Positions 43,701 to 55,200 of a DNA stretch of 64,000 nucleotides are shown piece after piece; position 1 is the first letter of the stretch, and each line of letters starts with the position of its first letter. Both the position numbers and the translations under genes were made by a program. The DNA comes from Cladophialophora immunda (lineage: Eukaryota > Ascomycota > Eurotiomycetes > Chaetothyriales > Herpotrichiellaceae), in contig NW_015622548.1 of assembly GCF_000835495.1 (NCBI RefSeq), positions 124,001-188,000 of the forward strand. Reading direction: 5' to 3'. Below the pieces are notes generated by a model. It saw only the letters and a program-made list of their open reading frames with translations, made no database searches and had not been told where the DNA came from.

Positions 43701-44156
43701 GAATTGGGTGTTGGAGAGTACGATATGGACGGCATTAAAATCGACACCGCTACCAAGGCATCATTTACCAGATTGTACAATCTCCAGAGCCACCCTATGC
43801 CTTTTGTCAAGGCAAGCCATGTCCTAGGCACCGCAAAGGCAGGAGCCAAGAGGGAAAAACCGGACTTGGAAGAGGCAGTCGAGGAGTCGGAGGCAGAAGA
43901 ACTCTTAGCTGAAGCTGAGGCTGGCGATGATGATGACGACGACTCGGACCTCAAGAAAGACAAATACATCAAAGCGCCAAAGAAGAAGACTGCAAGTGCT
44001 TCTGCTGCCGGCGGGGCTAGTTCGAAGGGGAAGGGCAAGAGAAAGAAGGCTGATGACGCTGGTGATGTCGATCCTGAAAGTGACGACGAACCGAAGAAGA
44101 AGCGAGGTCCCGGTGGCGGAGCACGAGGTGGCAGGAAAGGGAAAGGAAGAGCGTGA
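40771..44156 (+). CDS. RFC1: Replication factor C large subunit
   Basis: Three exons (40771-40842, 40914-43440, 43492-44156; introns 71 and 51 nt) give 1087 residues. The first exon starts MPSDIRSFFG, where DIRSFF at residues 4-9 resembles a PCNA-interaction motif. A long acidic and basic low-complexity region follows, then a BRCT domain at about 334-410 (LAGLTFVFTGVLNSLGREEG). The AAA+ module has Walker A GPPGVGKT at 539-546 and Walker B DEVD at 610-613, followed by the RFC1 C-terminal domain (SYVYGMLGGQAGFPTWFG, VKEIQGHMRLRT) and a Lys/Asp-rich tail. The protein is the large subunit of the clamp loader that opens PCNA at primer-template junctions. The second intron is 51 nt and stop-free, so an unspliced model would carry 17 extra residues. 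Confidence 0.96.
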
Positions 44157-45054
44157 AGTTGACGTTGATTGATTTCAGCAGCTTTCCCACCGACCAGGCA
44201 ATCGATCTGGCTGTAATTTGATGGCATGGGGGACAAGAGAATATCGAGGACCATGTTGTTGCTCGTTAGGAGCTGACATTGTTCATACAGCGACGGATGA
44301 GCAATCCGAGAACGGGGTGGGAACGAAAATACACTACTAGATGAATGTAACAGACACAAGCATTGCCGTATTGATGTTGTCGAGAGCGTAGTTACAATGA
44401 GCACGAGGGCGCGTAACCTCTTGGCTTTGTGGTCTGGTATGACCAATTCGGATGGTTGATGCGGACAGAGGGAAATGGGCGAATCACAAAAACACACAGG
44501 CTGCCATTATTCGACTGGCTAGGAGCCCGAAGAACGTGAGAGATGTTTATATGTGCAGAATTGGCACTGATCTCAAGGCTCGCAAGGCTCCGAGACGAAG
44601 ACATCACTTGCTACCAACGAAAAACCGAGAAATGCTGTGCCTGGCCATGCGTCTGCGTCTGCCAACAGGCGCACCGTTGGCGCCACAGGTGAGCCCCAAT
44701 GTCCCATTCCTCAGCCCCATTGCCAACCGTCGACCAAGAAAATGCGCCTTACCACGACCAGCCAGTGGCGAATCCTCGATCGAGCCAAGTACCCAAGCTC
44801 TGTCTCCGGGGGGCAGTGTAGCGTATTCGGATCGGGGGGCCTGAAGTCAGTGGGATATCAATCGAGCCCTTTTCCAAGCCCTGGAATTGACTCACAAGAG
44901 GTGGTTATATACCCAATGATTATGACGATCTCGACGGAAGAAGAAATGGAAAGTGAACAGTCATTCAGGGTTATATCGCAACCAACAGAGGCACCGAGAG
45001 GACATCACCAACACCACCAGACCGGCGTCGACTGGGTAGCAACTTGACACCACG
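44157..45054. other. Intergenic, no gene recognised
   Basis: About 0.9 kb between RFC1 and the arrestin-like gene. Frames of up to 136 codons occur but lack any recognised content; it is probably promoter and 5' leader. Confidence 0.45.
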
Positions 45055-46767
45055 ATGGGCCTCACCAAGGCCGAAAACTCGCCTGGCCTCTCGTTCGAAT
45101 TCAACAACACTCGCCAGCACTATTCGCCCGGCGACGTGATCAGCGGCCGAGTGATCCTCAATACTGCCGCCGACAGTGCTATTGGCAAGCTGGTGGTTTC
45201 ATTCTGGGGCCGGGCAAAGTCGCGGATCATCCAGCAGCACGGCCAGACCGTCACCTACCACCGGGGTCGGACCCAGCTCTTCAAGAAGGAGTTGCTTCTG
45301 TACGAGGGCCAGTACACCCACAAGCCCGGATCCTTCAGCTGGCCGTTTGAATTCGTGGTGCCCGAACACGCGGAAGCAACGAGTATCTTGAGCGGCGAGA
45401 GATGGAAGCCCAAGGATCATTACCGGGCGACCACGGATGAGAACAACCTCGACCTCACTCTTCCACCCTCGTGCTACCACAGGAGACACATGTTCGGTCG
45501 TCAGGCCGAGTGTTTCATTGAATACGTCCTCGACGCGACTCTGACCGAACCCGAAGGTCTACACCATATCCGCGGACCCCAGAGCAAGGTGTCCAGCTAT
45601 CCCATTGTCTTCCACCCATTATCCACCCCCGAACCCATTGAGAACTATAGCCTCACCACCGATCAACGCCTCTTCACCATCTCGACGCTGAAGCTTCTGC
45701 CCGAACACGCAGGCACCAGCCTCGGGTTCAGGGATCGCGCCCGCTCCATCTTTCAGCGCGACTCCATCCCCAGGTTCTCATTCAGCTTGGCCGTCCAAGC
45801 ACCTGGCATCATTCAGCTCTTCCACCCAAACCACATCCCATTCCTGATCACTGCGACACCGGACTTGTCCCCCGAAAACACTACCATCGACACCTCGACG
45901 TCTCTTCCCACCGTAATTCTTCGCTCCGCCAAAATCGAGTTGAAGACGCATGTTCGCTGCCGCGCGGCGGGCACATTTCCCGACAGCAAGACCTATGAAA
46001 TTCCCGTGTTGCCGTCCAAAGCTCTAAACCATCCACTGATCATGACGCATGGCACAACGACCGCCTCGGAGGCGACACTTGACCTCGGAAAATTGTGCGA
46101 CCTTCATCTTGGTAACGCGAAGCTGGGTTCTCGTCTGGAGACGCCCATGTGCCCGAATTTCACAACCTATAACGTTTCAAGGTCTTATCAACTCTTGTGG
46201 GAGCTCGAGATTGAGTGCGCCGAGAAAACGGAAAAGTTCTCCTCGGTGAAGAACGGACCTGAAATCGCCATCATTTTGCCTCCGGCTACGGTACGGGTGG
46301 AGAGTGAATTAGACGGCAATTTGCTACTGGGTGGAGACCTCATGCAGGCTTTGTCGACGGAGAGCACAGGATCTGGATCCAGCTCGGGATTTTGGTCTCG
46401 CCGCAGCCATGAAGGCAGGGCCGCAGGCGAGAAGGAGAAAGCAAAGTTTGGGCCACCGAGTCCCTCGAGCATCGGGGCCGGGATTGGCGCTCTAGGGATC
46501 GGTGGCGGCAAGAAACCCAATAAATCCAAAGCAGAAGAAGCAGCTGAAGATCGGGCACGGGCACGTCTTGAGGCAGTCCAAGCTTCGTATCAAGGGCGCC
46601 ATCAAATTTCGTCCACCAGAGGACGAGACGATAGCCATGACGCTGTGGCAGATGCCTATTTACCAACCACAAACCCGAGTCTGCCAGAAACCACTGGACC
46701 CGCGACAGCAACAATCACAGTGACAGACACGGACGCGGACCAACAGCTGCCAAGATATGTCCCATGA
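45055..46767 (+). CDS. Arrestin-like protein (Arrestin_N type)
   Basis: A single exon for 570 residues. The N-terminal half is an arrestin fold with FNNTRQHYSPGDVISGRVIL, IGKLVVSFWGRAKSRI, the short FSWPFEFVVPEHAE strand, RWKPKDHYR and CFIEYVLDATL. A second arrestin-like half follows from about 230 (FSFSLAVQAPGIIQLFHPN). The C-terminal 120 residues are low-complexity and basic/acidic (KSKAEEAAEDRARARLEA) with no clear PPxY motif, unlike ubiquitin-ligase adaptor arrestins; only LPRYVP ends the chain. Fungal arrestins act as adaptors in transporter endocytosis and pH or carbon signalling. The lack of PPxY leaves the partner open. Confidence 0.85.
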   Translation: MGLTKAENSPGLSFEFNNTRQHYSPGDVISGRVILNTAADSAIGKLVVSFWGRAKSRIIQQHGQTVTYHRGRTQLFKKELLLYEGQYTHKPGSFSWPFEFVVPEHAEATSILSGERWKPKDHYRATTDENNLDLTLPPSCYHRRHMFGRQAECFIEYVLDATLTEPEGLHHIRGPQSKVSSYPIVFHPLSTPEPIENYSLTTDQRLFTISTLKLLPEHAGTSLGFRDRARSIFQRDSIPRFSFSLAVQAPGIIQLFHPNHIPFLITATPDLSPENTTIDTSTSLPTVILRSAKIELKTHVRCRAAGTFPDSKTYEIPVLPSKALNHPLIMTHGTTTASEATLDLGKLCDLHLGNAKLGSRLETPMCPNFTTYNVSRSYQLLWELEIECAEKTEKFSSVKNGPEIAIILPPATVRVESELDGNLLLGGDLMQALSTESTGSGSSSGFWSRRSHEGRAAGEKEKAKFGPPSPSSIGAGIGALGIGGGKKPNKSKAEEAAEDRARARLEAVQASYQGRHQISSTRGRDDSHDAVADAYLPTTNPSLPETTGPATATITVTDTDADQQLPRYVP

Positions 46768-47656
46768 GAAAGCGCCTTTTTGTCCAAATGATCTGATGGG
46801 CACATTCTTGATCCTCTTCAGCAACTCAGCGCGTTTGGTACACGCGACTACCGACTTTAATTCTTCTTTCCTGGCGTTGCAGGCCTTTGCTGCGTCTTCA
46901 TATTGCTTGTTCTTGGGTTTGTTGTGATCTGAAACTCTGCTGGAAAATGCGTTCGTCAAGGACAGAGCGGTAAAAACCTGGGATTTGACGTTGAAGGCGC
47001 CCGAAGGACAGCAGCTGCCTGGTTTGTGGCCTTTTGGTCTGTTACAAAGGGACGTGGGTTCTCGACTGTTTTTCAACGATTCATATTGGATATGATTTGG
47101 TAAAGCCCGTGTCTACTCGGCGCGGAGGCGTCTGGTACAGTATTTTGACATCTTCTTCAGCGCACTCTACGTCTTAGGTATAATGACCTTCGCTTCTCTT
47201 CGGTGACAGGGTAGTCGATTTGACCCCTCGAAAATGTAATATCTGTAACAGGGTGCTGGGAAATACTAGGACAGGTTACAGCCGGGCGCAGGAGCTGAGG
47301 GGCTGGTGGGAAAGCAAAGTGGTCGTAATAAGAGAACCCTTTTCGGAGTTGAAAAGCATGCAGTGTGTATGATATATGACTTTTAGGGTTGGTATGTGGT
47401 AACGGGCCAATATCAACAATGCGACTACTAGCAATCGGAGGAGGCATTTGCCAGCCTTGCTTCGGGACTCCCAATCGAGTGACGAGGCTGAGAAACGAGG
47501 CTGAGAAACGAGGCTGAGAAACTCGTTTGCCACTGTCCGCCGCAAGACTCCACCGTATGCTTGCATGGACATGCAACTCCAAAATCTTGCGCTTTCGCGT
47601 CCTGCAGTTATCGAGTTTACCATAGCGCCTCTACCTCACATTTACTGCGGAACAAG
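46768..47656. other. Intergenic with a 13-bp triplicate, no gene recognised
   Basis: About 0.9 kb. A 138-codon minus frame (46660-47076) overlaps the arrestin gene antisense and has no domain. The tandem repeat is listed separately. Confidence 0.45.
47482..47520. repeat. Three perfect tandem copies of a 13-bp unit
   Basis: The unit ACGAGGCTGAGAA occurs three times head to tail without mismatch, about 140 bp before the SF3A3 start. It is a recent-looking minisatellite within the promoter. Confidence 0.85.
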
Positions 47657-49339
47657 ATGATTTTAGAAGACCAAAGATTCCTCCATGAGGATCTGGAGCG
47701 GCTGGAGCAAGCAATCACCGACCGCGTGGCAGAGGATCCCAAAAATGTAAGTCAGGTCACAGATCCATGAACCAAGTGCAGCCACTAACACATTTTCCAG
47801 ATAAAAGACCGATTAACCCGCGACCACCAGATAGACGGCTTCCTCAGTCGCATTCAAGAGCAATCCAAGCGTCTACTCGATATATACAAAGACGCAGACG
47901 GTCTCCGCCTGAAAGAAGTCCAGTCCCTCTCCACCGGCGAACCATTCGAAGAATTCTACAAACAGCTCGAAGAAGTCAAAGACTTCCATCGTCGCTACCC
48001 TAATGAGCCTGTCGAGAATCTCGAGCGCGCCTACAAGCGCCGGCGACCCGAGGAAGGAGAATACATTCCCTCGGAGGTGGATAACATGTTTAGCGGAGAA
48101 GAGTCGAACGGCCGGTTTCTGGACTTGACACAACTACACGAAGACTACCTCAACATTCCCGGGGTCAAGCGCCTGACGTACCTCCAGTATCTGGATAACT
48201 TTGACGCATTTGAACCTCCTCGGCTACCCATCAAACGTCAGAACAAACTCACAGACCAATATTTACAATATGTCGCCAACCTCGACAGCTATCTGGAAAG
48301 CTTTGTCCGGAGGACGAGGCCACTAGAAGACTTGTCGAAATTATTTTTGAGATACCAACGGGACTTCGACGCAGCCTGGGAAGCGGGAACAGTGCCTGGC
48401 TGGACAAAAGAGCAGAAAGATCAGGAATCCAAAAGCACATCCGCGCCTTCGGGACCCCAAACCGAAGGCACCGGCGCAGGAGTGTGGTGCCCCGACTGCG
48501 AAAAGGAGTTTACAAATCAGAATGTCTACAAGTCGCACTTGACAGGCAAGAAGCACCTCAAGAACGCAGAGGCCAAGAAATCCCGGACAACCAGTAACGG
48601 CGAAGCCACCACGAATGGCGCCACAGGCGCACCCTCGAAACCTCTTACGATAGCTCCCTCCCTGTCCGGCACAGCGCTCAAAGAACGCGCCATCGCTTCA
48701 CACGAACACCGCATCCGCGCCCTCGCCGATTTCCTGTCCAACGAACGGAGCAACACGCGCGTGAATGTTGAGCGCAAACAAGGCATGACGGAGCGAGAGC
48801 GGCAGGCCGAATTGGACGCTCTCTTCGCCGAAGACGATGCTGCCGTTGCGGCGTCCGACCGGAAAGCAGCAGGGAAGAAGCGGACAGGCGGAGAGGACTC
48901 TGGGTCTGATTCAGAAGGGGATGAGAAGATCTACAACCCGTTGAAACTTCCTCTGGCCTGGGATGGGAAGCCAATCCCCTACTGGCTTTACAAGCTGCAT
49001 GGCCTGGGAGTGGAGTTCAACTGCGAGATTTGCGGTAACTTCGTCTACATGGGCCGGCGGGCGTTCGACAAACACTTCTCCGAGGCACGGCACACCTACG
49101 GCCTCAAGTGCCTGGGCATCACGGGCTCCGCGCTCTCCGGCACCGCGGGGGGTGGTGGCCTCAGCCTGTTCCGCGAGATCACGGGGATCGAGGACGCGCT
49201 GAAACTCTGGGACAAGATCAAGAAGGAGAAGCGGGAGAAGGAGGTCAAGGACGACCAGGTCGTGCAGATGGAGGACGGCGAGGGCAACGTCATGCCCGAG
49301 CGTATTTATCTGGATTTGCAGAAGCAGGGCATTCTTTGA
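47657..49339 (+). CDS. Splicing factor 3A subunit 3 (SF3A3/Prp9)
   Basis: Two exons (47657-47746, 47801-49339; 54-nt intron) give 542 residues. The N-terminal helix ILEDQRFLHEDLERLEQAI is the conserved SF3A3 start. LTYLQYLDNFDAF is the binding region, and a U1-like zinc finger begins at Cys260 (CPDCEKEFTNQNVYKSHLTG). The C-terminal SF3A3 domain has YWLYKLHGLGVEFNCEICG (Cys438, Cys441) and YMGRRAFDKHFSEARHTYG. The protein is part of the U2 snRNP SF3a complex and helps base-pair U2 with the branch point. The C-terminus ends DLQKQGIL as in homologues. It is an essential nuclear housekeeping gene. Confidence 0.96.
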
Positions 49340-49811
49340 TAGAGAGAGATGATACCCTTGATGGACGGATCAGTCTTTACCATTACATACTACCGCATCA
49401 CCCCGCCCAACCATTCATTGTGCATGGTGTTGAATTGCATACGTGTGCATGGCAGGCAGCAAGAGAAGCAAGCCACAGCACAGGCGAACACGGCAGATCA
49501 TTGGGAAAAGTGCGGCACGCCTGTACACCTGAGTTGACATTGATTCAGGCTAACAGCATCTGGACTGGCGTTCTGCCCTCCCCCTATTTGGGGAAATGTA
49601 TCATCGCAAAGTTGGGTGGACATGGGATACTCATGATTGATGATTCCTCTCGTCCTGGACGAGGCTGTCACTGGCGGCTTGAAATGCAAAGACAATCTTG
49701 TTTGCTCGATACAAGACACGGCACCATGTCACTCCTGTCCATAACACAACATTGCTCTAGACGTAAACATTAATTCTTCAGGCGTCAACCATCTCTCTAC
49801 GGAGGCGAGCT
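49340..49811. other. Convergent 3' flanks, no gene
   Basis: Region between the stops of SF3A3 and the condensin gene. I searched it for missing condensin C-terminal exons and saw none. Confidence 0.5.
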
Positions 49812-52241
49812 TCACATCTCCACGCCCTCAGCGGCGACGGCAACTCGCTCACCTGCATCCCCGACACCCTCGTTGCTTGTTCTCGCACTGCCGACTCCGT
49901 TACTTCCCCTTTCCCTCTCCTTGACCTTCTCGCCACTCTTGTCGGCTCCTTTTCCTCTGCTCTGATCCTTGTCCACGAGAACTGCGTTCCTCACCTTCTC
50001 CAACAGTTCCCAACCCTTGGCCGCCCCGTGGATTGCCCTTTCGACGATTTGATCAAACAACTCCTCGTTACCCATGTAGAACCCGCACAGCATGAGTTTG
50101 CACAAGCTCGCCGTAGATGTAGCGCGGACTTCGTCAGCGAAGGTTTGTGAAAGCGCTTTGATGAAGGGGGAGAGAAGCACAGAGAGTGTGCTGCCGTGGC
50201 TATTATTTGGGGCTGTTGTGGCGGCGGTGGCAGGGACGTCGTCCGCTGCTTCGGTCGCGGCAACAGGGGACTCTGGAGGATCACTGGATTCGGGATGCGC
50301 AGAGGAAGGTGGACCTCGTGCGAGAAGTATATCGCAAAGAATCTGCAGAGCCATGACTTGCAGGGACTCGTGTCCTCTCTTCAACAACAGAGTGAAAAGC
50401 CGCATGTTCTCGTCGGCAAGCTTGGGTTCAAGCAGGCAACACAATCCCAAGCATTGCACTCCGCGTTCGCGAATCAGAGCCTCGTGGGATCGCACGGCTG
50501 GAATCACCAGGTTGTCGAACATGGTGCGTAGGTCAATGTTCGATTGCAGATTGCCTGCGACATTCTGCAGCATGCATTGAGCGATGTGGAGGCATTTCAT
50601 GTTGATGACAATTTCCTTGATCGCTTTGGCTTCTTGCTCTTCGTCAGTGAGATGCTTGTTACGCTTGCTCTTAGCTTGTTCGTTCCTAGGCGTCGAGTCG
50701 CCGCTGACTTCGCTGCGGGCTGAGACGAAACTGTCATCCTCGTCCGCTTCTGCTTCATTTTCGAGGTCGGAGGAAGCGATGTTGTCGTGGACTTCGGCGA
50801 TAGCTTCGAGAACAATCGAGGTAAACTCTCTCTCGCCAGCTGCATCCGAGTTACATACAAGTCGTAGGGCTTCCACGGCGAGTCGGGTGCATTCATCAGG
50901 CAATTCAGCCATGGACAAAGCGTGTCGGAGCAACGAAAACATTTTCCTCCGGCCGATCTCATCTGTGTAGTCCAAAGACTGCGCAATGTACAAGAGCTGC
51001 TCCACGATGAACTCTTGTTCCGCTTGGAGTGCGATCTTTTCATCAGAATCCGACTCACTGGCGTTTTGGACCCTCGCGACCAGCTCGTTGATATGTTTTT
51101 GGAGATGAAACCCCAGACGTGTAACCTCTGGCATTTTCTCTTCAACCATGTCCTGATAGTTCGAATCCGACCGGCAGTAATCATTGAACGTGCGCGCCAT
51201 AAAGGCTGATTCCGGGGTTAAATTGTGCCAGAAATCGTCGTCGAACCTGACCGCATCGAGGTAATCCGGTCGACCAGCCCAGAACTCTCTCATAGCTTCA
51301 CGAGCAACACCATCCTCATTCCCGGTGTTCAGAGTGTCGATTCTCTCTAGAAGCTCTAATAGAGCCGGAATGCTTGGGTCGTAGAAGCCGACGTGAGCTT
51401 CCTTCTCATCCTTCGCTTCACTAGATTTCTCAGCCTCGGTCCTTGCACAGTTCTCAATCCAACATTCTCTGAATAGGCGAGCGGTCGCACCGCGAACTCT
51501 CTCGTCGCGATCTCTCAAGCCCCATCTCAACAGCTTCTCCCGCATGGACAAGGACAAGTGTCGAAAATCGCCCAGTCTAGGAAGGAGTTTTGCGTACAGG
51601 GCGCGTCGAGTCGGAGCATCCCGATCCCTAGCACGCTCGAGCAGGTAGGGCAAGGTCTTTGGAGTAGCCGGAATGTTCACCAGAAGCGCTCTTCTGACGT
51701 CTGCATTTGTATCGTTTTGTAGAACATCGAGCAGTTTGTCCAGCAAGCCAGGGGCGACATCCTCATCCGATTCTTGGTCCTCCCCTTCCTCCATTTCACT
51801 TTCCACCAGACGACCCAGCGCCATGACCGCCTCGAGTCGTATGGCGGGGACCTTGTCTCTCATTCTCTTGATCAGCTCGTGTCTGATGACCTTGTACAGA
51901 TCGTCGTCGATAGCTTGCAGGACACCCAAGATCTGGCAGGTGAGTTGGGTGGCTCTGTATCTGACCGTCTTGTCTTTGGCGCAGAGAAAGGGAAGGATGG
52001 CCAGCAGAATTGTGGAGGAGATTTGATTTGAGGCCTCATCGCTTGCGAGATACGCCGTGAGAAACTTGATGACACGGGTCCCTGCTGGTTCGGATTTGGC
52101 GACATCGAGGAGTCGGAAGACGCATTGTTTGATGTGCGCCTCGAAGTTTGGAGAGTTTTCGAGACGGCGCAGGCGTTTTGCCAGTGTCTTATGTCCCACT
52201 AGGGAGCGCTGGGCATCTAGGAATACCTCTGCCACGGACAT
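49812..52241 (-). CDS. Condensin complex subunit 3 (Cnd3/Ycg1, CAP-G) with a shortened C-terminus
   Basis: A single exon for 809 residues. The N-terminal HEAT repeats (AKSEPAGTRVIKFLTAY, RYRATQLTCQILGVLQAI, VRRALLVNIP) and the start of the Cnd3 C-terminal domain (LQNVAGNLQSNIDL, VIPAVRSHEALIRERGVQCLGLCCLL, LKRGHESLQVMALQILCDIL, TASLCKLMLCG) are clear. Homology runs on to about GNEELFDQIVER. The usual following repeats (the aligned YFLPVY region and beyond, some 200 residues) are missing, replaced by about 75 Lys/Gly/Glu-rich residues to the stop. Homologues in filamentous fungi are usually about 1000 residues. No continuation is visible downstream or in other frames. The non-SMC subunit is required for mitotic chromosome compaction, so the loss is surprising; a deletion or assembly error is possible. 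Confidence 0.88.
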   Translation of the reverse strand: MSVAEVFLDAQRSLVGHKTLAKRLRRLENSPNFEAHIKQCVFRLLDVAKSEPAGTRVIKFLTAYLASDEASNQISSTILLAILPFLCAKDKTVRYRATQLTCQILGVLQAIDDDLYKVIRHELIKRMRDKVPAIRLEAVMALGRLVESEMEEGEDQESDEDVAPGLLDKLLDVLQNDTNADVRRALLVNIPATPKTLPYLLERARDRDAPTRRALYAKLLPRLGDFRHLSLSMREKLLRWGLRDRDERVRGATARLFRECWIENCARTEAEKSSEAKDEKEAHVGFYDPSIPALLELLERIDTLNTGNEDGVAREAMREFWAGRPDYLDAVRFDDDFWHNLTPESAFMARTFNDYCRSDSNYQDMVEEKMPEVTRLGFHLQKHINELVARVQNASESDSDEKIALQAEQEFIVEQLLYIAQSLDYTDEIGRRKMFSLLRHALSMAELPDECTRLAVEALRLVCNSDAAGEREFTSIVLEAIAEVHDNIASSDLENEAEADEDDSFVSARSEVSGDSTPRNEQAKSKRNKHLTDEEQEAKAIKEIVINMKCLHIAQCMLQNVAGNLQSNIDLRTMFDNLVIPAVRSHEALIRERGVQCLGLCCLLEPKLADENMRLFTLLLKRGHESLQVMALQILCDILLARGPPSSAHPESSDPPESPVAATEAADDVPATAATTAPNNSHGSTLSVLLSPFIKALSQTFADEVRATSTASLCKLMLCGFYMGNEELFDQIVERAIHGAAKGWELLEKVRNAVLVDKDQSRGKGADKSGEKVKERERGSNGVGSARTSNEGVGDAGERVAVAAEGVEM

Positions 52242-55200
52242 TGTTGTTTCTCAGGGCAGGTCAGATATCTTGGGATGAGTTGCGGCTTTGTCGAGAAGTT
52301 CAAGGAGCCAGATTGGGAAGAGGAGTAAACAAACCACAGACCCCACCCTCGTCCCAGTGCTCCAATCATACGGCGGCTTAGTCATTATATCGGCAGACTT
52401 TCTAGATCTCTCTCGGCTTACCTTCTCCTCTCAACTGAAATACGTAGGTCCTTGAACCGGGCGCCTTCTTCTACCTCGACAAAGAGCGAAAGGAACGATT
52501 CGCTTGTTGACTACTGATTGTTTTGGCAGTACTCATCCGATAATGTGGCGGCGTGAGAGGTGTTGGGCATCGTCGCCGTACCTGGTTGGTGGTCCGCTAC
52601 TTGATGCGAACACTCCTCAAACAAAGGGTCTGGGCCAACCCTCTTCCAACGTGCGCTGAGCGTACCTTTCCCCAAACGCATCTCTATTGCAAGCAGTGCC
52701 TCTTGGAGCGAATGGACGAGAGCGACTAGGAATCGTCGGAGACCAGGACCGCGTGGCTACGGAAGGCGGATACGAGACCGTGGTGCGACTGTGCACCGAC
52801 AGGATCATCAGGGACGGCAAAAATCTCGCTTCGCGTCATGAACTTGACCAAGACGCCGCTGTCACTCACTGGCCTGGGAAGTAGACAGGTGGCAACTTAC
52901 AAAGGGTTTGAGATCGAAGCTGGGAGTGCGGTTCCGCCCATCCTCCACCACAGTCGAAGCGATCTCGCAGACGCTCTCAACCAGGCCTGGACACTAAGGC
53001 GGGAGAGGGTGAATTCAAGAAGAGCAGGGACCAATCGTACAAATGAGGAGGATGGAGACAGAAAAAAAACTCAGGGTCTCTGTGTAAGGTTTGAAGGCAA
53101 CATTCTGTTCTGAAGAGGTGGCATGGCAAGATAGAAGGTTGTGTACTGTGTATGTAGGGCTCTTTGGCGGTGGTAGATCCATTGACCTACAGGGACACAC
53201 TGCATACATCCATACATACCAAGTACATTGCAGTGATCATCCTGTGGGCGTGCAACGAGGCATGCCACCAGCCATGCCTCTACCTATTGTATAGCGTACC
53301 CTTTTGTCCATCAACGATCTACAGTCCCTATTCATTTGCGTCATCCAACGGATGTTGATGTAACAGAAGCCAGCTTAAGCTCGCGATCTCAGCGACCTGA
53401 TCAGCAGGCACACAGCATGCGGTGAGGGATCGATCAGCGACCAACGTCGATGATCCTTCGGAGCGAGAATCCGGAAGATCGTTTTCGACATGGACTACTA
53501 GCCCTCACTTTTACCACACGGTGAGGTGAGGTGAGGCTGTATCGTGATTCTCGACTCGAGGCCGTACACATTGCAGTTATGATATGCGGAAGAGTGGCGC
53601 GACTATCACAGCTACATTCCTCAGCAGTCCAAGGCATGCCCGAGACCCTCGTCTTCTCAGGTGACGGAGATGCTATCCCTGGCGAAGGGCCCTGTCGACT
53701 GAGACGAAGCTCATTCACCTCCATCGCCGCCCAGCTGCAAATTGCAGTCCGCCACCTCGTCGTCCTTTGCGCCAGAATCTCGATCCCACGCCAACCCTGC
53801 GGAAATCGGCACTGGCTTTTCCTTGTCGCGACAGGCGGTGATAACAAAGGGAGAGTGACTCATTGACGATAACGAGACATTATACAGCAGGAGATGGGTT
53901 GGGCTCCAAAAGACCGGCTGCGCAGCAAATCAGGCATCGAGGGGACGTCCAGGTACCTGCTTCGATTCCTCCTAAGCGAAGACAGACGTGAACCACGGTT
54001 TCTCCAAATTGTGACCGAGCACATGAACCGCTGCTCCAGCTAGCCATGGCCATGCCTCTATTCTCCCTGGTTGGGTCGGCTCCAGGCAGGCCTCTGCCTC
54101 TTGGGGTGGTTACACAGAGAACGCAAAGTTCTTTTCCTGCAGACCACTCTGCTGACCTCTCCGGCAGTTGATGCATGTCATAGTACCTTCCATCACGACC
54201 CAGCTGCGGCCGAGTGCGTGGTCCTGTACTCGGAGGCATTGACGAGCCAGACCAGATGGTCAACGGGGTCGATTGCGGTGCTTCGGCTCATGTGATGGGA
54301 GGGACTGGAGCTTATGCACAGACTTCACCCTCGACGAACAGCGAATGACAATTGCTCCGAGCCACGTTGGGCACGAATTCAGGTCAGACAAACCACTCTG
54401 ACTCGATGAGGGCCCGATTTCAAAGTGAGGCGACCAAGACCGCCTGCAGCAGACACCCAATGAGCCGCCGACCATACTCCATGATCGTCGTGCCTCGGAG
54501 AACCTCATAGGCAGCCAGTCGAGATTGGCTCACCGTTGTGTTCCTCAAACTACGAATGGAACCCATGGGGCTTGCGGGTCGCTCGCAACGCCAGCTCGCC
54601 AGGTTCGTTGAATTCGGCTGGACCAGGGTCGACCCGCGCCCAGATACACCCGCAGAAGTTGGCATGAAACAGGCGAATGGAACGCCCGGGAGGTGGGCGC
54701 ATCTAGGCTCAAAGAGTGCCTAGAAAGAGGCGTCCGGACAAAGGCTCAGACCGACGGGTACTTTCTGCAACCCATCAGGATCCTAGGATGGCCCTTGCTC
54801 CCCCCCCCCCCCAAGATCAGCAAAGACCCCTGGACATGTTGCCCGACTTGGTCGTCGTCGAGTCTGCCCAAGCGGCGGTTTGCCGTCATGCTCTGGCACA
54901 TGTTCTGTCAGAGAGGACCGCCATCCCCACGTCTTCGTCTCCTCGTGTCTTCTCTCGAGTTCCTTTGGCGAGAGAGCAGTCCTATAACACCCCGAGCCTG
55001 TCCTTTCCTCTCTTCTTCCAAGGCTGTTTCTCACCCAATTTCTAACACACCCGTCACCCCGACCTTTCACTTTCGTCGATCCCCCTATTATTGGATTTCG
55101 AAAGTATTTGTTGTACTGTTCCAACCAAATTCTATTACCCTTCGAATATCAACTGTGAGTCTTTGCTGTTATCGGGGGGGGGACAAACTGACTGTTGGGG

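Noticed and set aside
46660..47076. 138-codon minus-strand frame
   Set aside because: Its C-terminal part is antisense to the arrestin gene; no family recognised.
53434..53866. Frames of 111-137 codons on both strands in the 3-kb gap
   Set aside because: They overlap each other on opposite strands and have no motif; likely chance open frames in GC-rich spacer.
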